The notes under the pieces: model-generated
What the model was told of the DNA's origin: nothing
The model's database searches: none
Seen by the model: only the letters and a program-made list of their open reading frames with translations
Source: a virus
IMG/VR virus record: IMGVR_UViG_3300034072_002252
Location: 1 to 24,780 of that record
Strand: one strand, 5' to 3'
DNA length: 24,780 bases
Program-made: the position numbers and the translations under genes
In this document: positions 22,041 to 24,780 of the stretch, piece by piece
Numbering within the stretch: position 1 is the first letter of the stretch
How the letters are laid out: the number at the start of each line of letters is the position of its first letter

Positions 22041-23614
22041 CAGTTACCTGCAGCGACATCAAAGCGGCCAGCCAATTCTGCAGTACTGAGTGCCAGTTGC
22101 ATCACTTCGGCCAGTTCTGATTCATCCAGCTTGCCTTCAAGTGTCAGCAGTTGCTGCAGCAAGTCTTCCAGGCTAGTGGCGCTTGCGACCAATTCTTCAA
22201 TCGGTTTCATTAGCTTACCCATTACAGGAGCTGCTTTGGCTCGCAGCTGTGCGGCAAGTTGGTCGGCTAAATCGTGTTCCGGCAATTCGGCCCTCAGGCT
22301 TGCAATGGCTCTTGTCAGCGCTGCCGCTTTATCTTTTGTCGGCACCGCTGGCACAGCTGGTGCCTGTGCGCCCAAGACCGGTTCGTCGTTCTCCGGTAAT
22401 GGGATTGATAATTTTTGATGGGCCCAGGCGGTTGGGATCTTCATGCCGGCATTGGCTAAGGCCGGCAGGGCTTCGCTGAACAGCTTGATATCTTCGGCTT
22501 CCTCGATATCAAATTTCAGCTGCGGCATCCGGCGCGGGTCGCCGGTGTAGGATTTGCCGTTCAGCATGTGCATTGGCCATAGCAAATCGCGGTTCAGCGT
22601 GCTGGCCAGTTGGCGTAAGTCATGATTACGGATATCAAGCCGGACTTCATTGTGCACATTGCCCAGAGCCTGGCTGCCGGTACTGTCAACTTGTGCCGTC
22701 AATGTTTGGCCCAGAATCACTTTAGACTGGACGCGTTCACACCAGGACATCATGGTCATAAACGGGTCGCCACCGCCTTTGGCCGCTTCGACAAAGTCCA
22801 TTTCCATGCCTTTTGGCATAATGCCGGCACTGTTATGGCCAACACTCCAAACCGCTTGCAGCAGCCGGTTCTTCTCTTCGTCGGTAGCGCCCGCCGGATA
22901 TTTACCAATCCGGATCGGAATGCCATAAATTTCCAGGAACTCAGCCAGGTCTCGCACCGAATAGTTCTTAAAGATAAATGGCCAGGCTAATTGGCGAATC
23001 AAACCAGTGCGAGCGACATAACCACTTTTAGCTGCGTGGCGATGCTGGATCCAGCCAAACTGTGCCAGCGCTTCGCCTTCTGCGGTGCCATTGCGCAACA
23101 CCAACTGGTCCTGATTGTGCGGAGATAACTGGAACCAGGTGGCCGGTCTGTGCTGAAAATCAGCCGGCAGGCGAAAATCGTTATAGCGCTCCCAGTGAAA
23201 CTCCAGATTGCTGAAGCCCTTTAAAATACCGTCGGCCATATTGAAGATCACATCTTCAAAGTTCGGGGTATCCGCCAGTACATCGTTATACGTGGCGGCG
23301 TCTTTCTTTTCCTGGGCACTGGCATTGCGGGGCGGTTCAATCCGATACGGCACACTGGTCAGCGCCATCCGACGCTTGAACAGCTCGGCATAGATATGGC
23401 CGTCTTTTTCTTCAACATCTTCGGCCAGATAGCACTGCGCCAATAAATTGCCCTGTTCTGCATCCGTCATAATGGCCGCCAGACTCATTGGCGTTAAACC
23501 ACGGCTTGGATGCTCGGCGAACTCCCGGCGTAGCTGCAGAATGCGGGGGCTGTTATCGGTCTGTTTTTGTTTCTCTCGCACCCGGAACATGGTGCCATTT
23601 TTGTCTGTTTGCAT
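22040..23614 (-). CDS. Portal protein, Mu gp29-like (DUF935)
   Basis: The portal forms the dodecameric ring at the head vertex through which DNA is pumped and to which the tail attaches. The 524-residue length and the N-terminal sequence (SRGLTPMSLAAIMTDAEQGN, then AELFKRRMALTSVPYRIEPP) are typical of DUF935, the Mu gp29 family. The C-terminal 100 residues are Ala/Leu/Glu-rich and probably helical. I place the start at 23614 rather than at the upstream ATG at 23623. An AGCAGGA ribosome binding site lies 8 bases before the 23614 ATG but touches the upstream one, and the 23614 start gives the same stop/start overlap seen at neighbouring junctions. It lies directly after the terminase and before the MuF gene, the Mu order. 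Confidence 0.9.
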   Translation of the reverse strand: MQTDKNGTMFRVREKQKQTDNSPRILQLRREFAEHPSRGLTPMSLAAIMTDAEQGNLLAQCYLAEDVEEKDGHIYAELFKRRMALTSVPYRIEPPRNASAQEKKDAATYNDVLADTPNFEDVIFNMADGILKGFSNLEFHWERYNDFRLPADFQHRPATWFQLSPHNQDQLVLRNGTAEGEALAQFGWIQHRHAAKSGYVARTGLIRQLAWPFIFKNYSVRDLAEFLEIYGIPIRIGKYPAGATDEEKNRLLQAVWSVGHNSAGIMPKGMEMDFVEAAKGGGDPFMTMMSWCERVQSKVILGQTLTAQVDSTGSQALGNVHNEVRLDIRNHDLRQLASTLNRDLLWPMHMLNGKSYTGDPRRMPQLKFDIEEAEDIKLFSEALPALANAGMKIPTAWAHQKLSIPLPENDEPVLGAQAPAVPAVPTKDKAAALTRAIASLRAELPEHDLADQLAAQLRAKAAPVMGKLMKPIEELVASATSLEDLLQQLLTLEGKLDESELAEVMQLALSTAELAGRFDVAAGN

Positions 23615-24780
23615 TACCAACATCCTGCTGAGGATTGCATATGGGAGGGGGAGTCTTTGTTCTGGGTCAGCGCCGTGATAGAGGTAAAGTCGATTTCGCC
23701 GCCTTCCATCCAGCTGGCGCGGACTGCCATGGCCAAAGCCACTGCAAAGTCGCCGTGGCGCTGCTGGCCATCGGTGCCCTTGCCGGAGCCTTTTTCAATT
23801 TGCGGCACGCCGTTTTTCATCTGGATTTTGCAGAGGTCATCAAGGATGTCCTGGTGGCGCGGGATCTCGATAAAGCCATCGTCAAATTCGGCTTTAAGCT
23901 TGGGCATCCACTCGCGATACCAGGCTTGGCTTAACATCACGCAATCGACCATTTCAGTGCCGAACTTCAGTCGGGCCGTTTCAGCCAGATACCCGCCGTT
24001 ACCGGTGCTATCAAATGCGGCCCCGGTAAATCGTGGCAGTCGCTCCATGATGTACATCAGGATTTGGCGCTGGGCTTCATAAGTACCGTTGGAGATCTCA
24101 ACGACAAATGGCACCCGTTTGGTCAGGTCCGGCCGGATGGTCATTGGTACAAAGACCGACAAGTCGCCTTTGCGGGCAAAGTCCTCGCCGAACACATGCC
24201 GGCAATTGGCAGGCAGTTGCTCCAGCAAAAACTGCACATTGTTTTCCAGCCATTCACTGACAATGCGCTGCCGGTCTGCATCAGATAACAGCTCAAAGTC
24301 TTTGGGCGCCGTAAATCGTACAATCGGAATACTGTGGTCTTTGACCATGGCGCGCTCAATGAGCGTGCGTTTTAAATAAATGCCGGCACCGGCTTTTGGC
24401 ACACAGAAATATTCTTCCAGCGCATCTTCTTCGGTGGCGGTGTCTTTGAGCAGACCTTCCTTCCACTCGATTTCCTTTTCCATACTCCAGCTGAGCTTTC
24501 GTGTCTGGCAGATGCGCTGGTACAGACCATCGCGGCAGGCATCATCCAGCGTGATGGTATGGATTGAGTAGCGTTTTTTGCCGGCGCGGCTGTCTTGAAT
24601 CAGCTGGTTAAACAGGTTTTCAATGCCGTTATGGGTGCTGATTAAACGGACTTTACTGCCCCACATGGTCAGTGCCAGGGCGGCTTTTAATACTTCGGCC
24701 AGACGTTCGTGGAATGCGGCTTCGTCGATGGTGACATTACCCTGCATACCGCGAAGGTTTGACGGGTTGGAGCTTAACGC
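23614..24780 (-). CDS. Terminase large subunit, Mu gp28-like (5' end cut off by window)
   Basis: This is the DNA-packaging motor ATPase/nuclease of a Mu-like phage. The frame stays open to the window edge, so the N-terminal Walker A part is missing and 388 residues are visible. They begin just before a Walker B-type segment (VTIDEAAFHE), followed by a coupling-type motif (LISTHNG). The C-terminal RNase H-like nuclease domain shows candidate metal-binding aspartates in GEDFARKGDLSVF, AAFDSTGNGG and QRHGDFAVALAMA. This ATPase-then-nuclease layout is standard for large terminases, and the overall text matches the Mu gp28 group. The ATG at 24747 is internal, not the true start. The TAA stop overlaps the next gene's ATG by one base (TAATG), which indicates translational coupling with the portal gene. 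Confidence 0.9.
   Translation of the reverse strand, partial: ALSSNPSNLRGMQGNVTIDEAAFHERLAEVLKAALALTMWGSKVRLISTHNGIENLFNQLIQDSRAGKKRYSIHTITLDDACRDGLYQRICQTRKLSWSMEKEIEWKEGLLKDTATEEDALEEYFCVPKAGAGIYLKRTLIERAMVKDHSIPIVRFTAPKDFELLSDADRQRIVSEWLENNVQFLLEQLPANCRHVFGEDFARKGDLSVFVPMTIRPDLTKRVPFVVEISNGTYEAQRQILMYIMERLPRFTGAAFDSTGNGGYLAETARLKFGTEMVDCVMLSQAWYREWMPKLKAEFDDGFIEIPRHQDILDDLCKIQMKNGVPQIEKGSGKGTDGQQRHGDFAVALAMAVRASWMEGGEIDFTSITALTQNKDSPSHMQSSAGCW

Noticed and set aside
1-24780. tRNA, rRNA, CRISPR, insertion sequence or attachment site
   Set aside because: No cloverleaf, spaced direct repeats, transposase or terminal inverted repeats were seen. All long ORFs fit phage structural genes apart from the KAP gene.

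Overview
The window is the head and tail gene block of a transposable, Mu-related phage or prophage from a Gram-negative host, probably a gammaproteobacterium with G+C slightly above 50% (judged by eye). No host gene, integrase, tRNA, rRNA or CRISPR array is visible, so the host is inferred only from phage family and base composition. Almost everything is coded on the minus strand, so the block reads from right (24780) to left (1). Genes are packed with overlaps of the ATGA, GTGA, TGATG and TAATG kinds, and most starts have clear Shine-Dalgarno sites.

Head module (24780 to about 15065): terminase large subunit (Mu gp28-like, cut by the window edge), portal (gp29/DUF935), MuF-type minor head protein, a 90-residue unknown, virion morphogenesis protein (Mu G-like), an inserted KAP-family P-loop NTPase, protease/scaffold (Mu I with an internal Z-type start), major capsid (Mu T), a gp35-like protein, gp36-like (DUF1320), a gp37-like putative tail terminator and a 47-residue hydrophilic protein.

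Tail module (14922 to 1): tail tube, a G/GT tail-assembly chaperone pair joined by a canonical -1 slippery site (A AAA AAC), a 1882-residue tape measure protein, a hub-like protein, a second tail-tip protein, two fibre-like proteins (one a glycine-rich adhesin), and a run of small tail-tip and host-contact proteins. These include a permuted NlpC/P60-like hydrolase and a protein with about ten 20-residue repeats. There is no sheath gene. Mu-type head genes with a long non-contractile tail fit the transposable siphophages (B3/D3112-like) better than Mu itself.

The accessory content is the most interesting part. (1) The MuF protein carries a C-terminal HExxH zincin-like domain, as in MuF polymorphic toxins, and a small acidic-looking ORF follows directly and could be its immunity partner. 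(2) An AT-richer KAP NTPase cargo gene sits between the Mu G and I homologues, the place where Mu switches from one late transcript to the next. It is a candidate phage-exclusion gene. (3) A 28-codon membrane peptide, with its own ribosome binding site and a promoter-like sequence, is on the plus strand in the chaperone/tape-measure gap. (4) The protease gene starts 3 bases after a terminator-like hairpin and has no Shine-Dalgarno site, although an in-frame stop just upstream forces that start.
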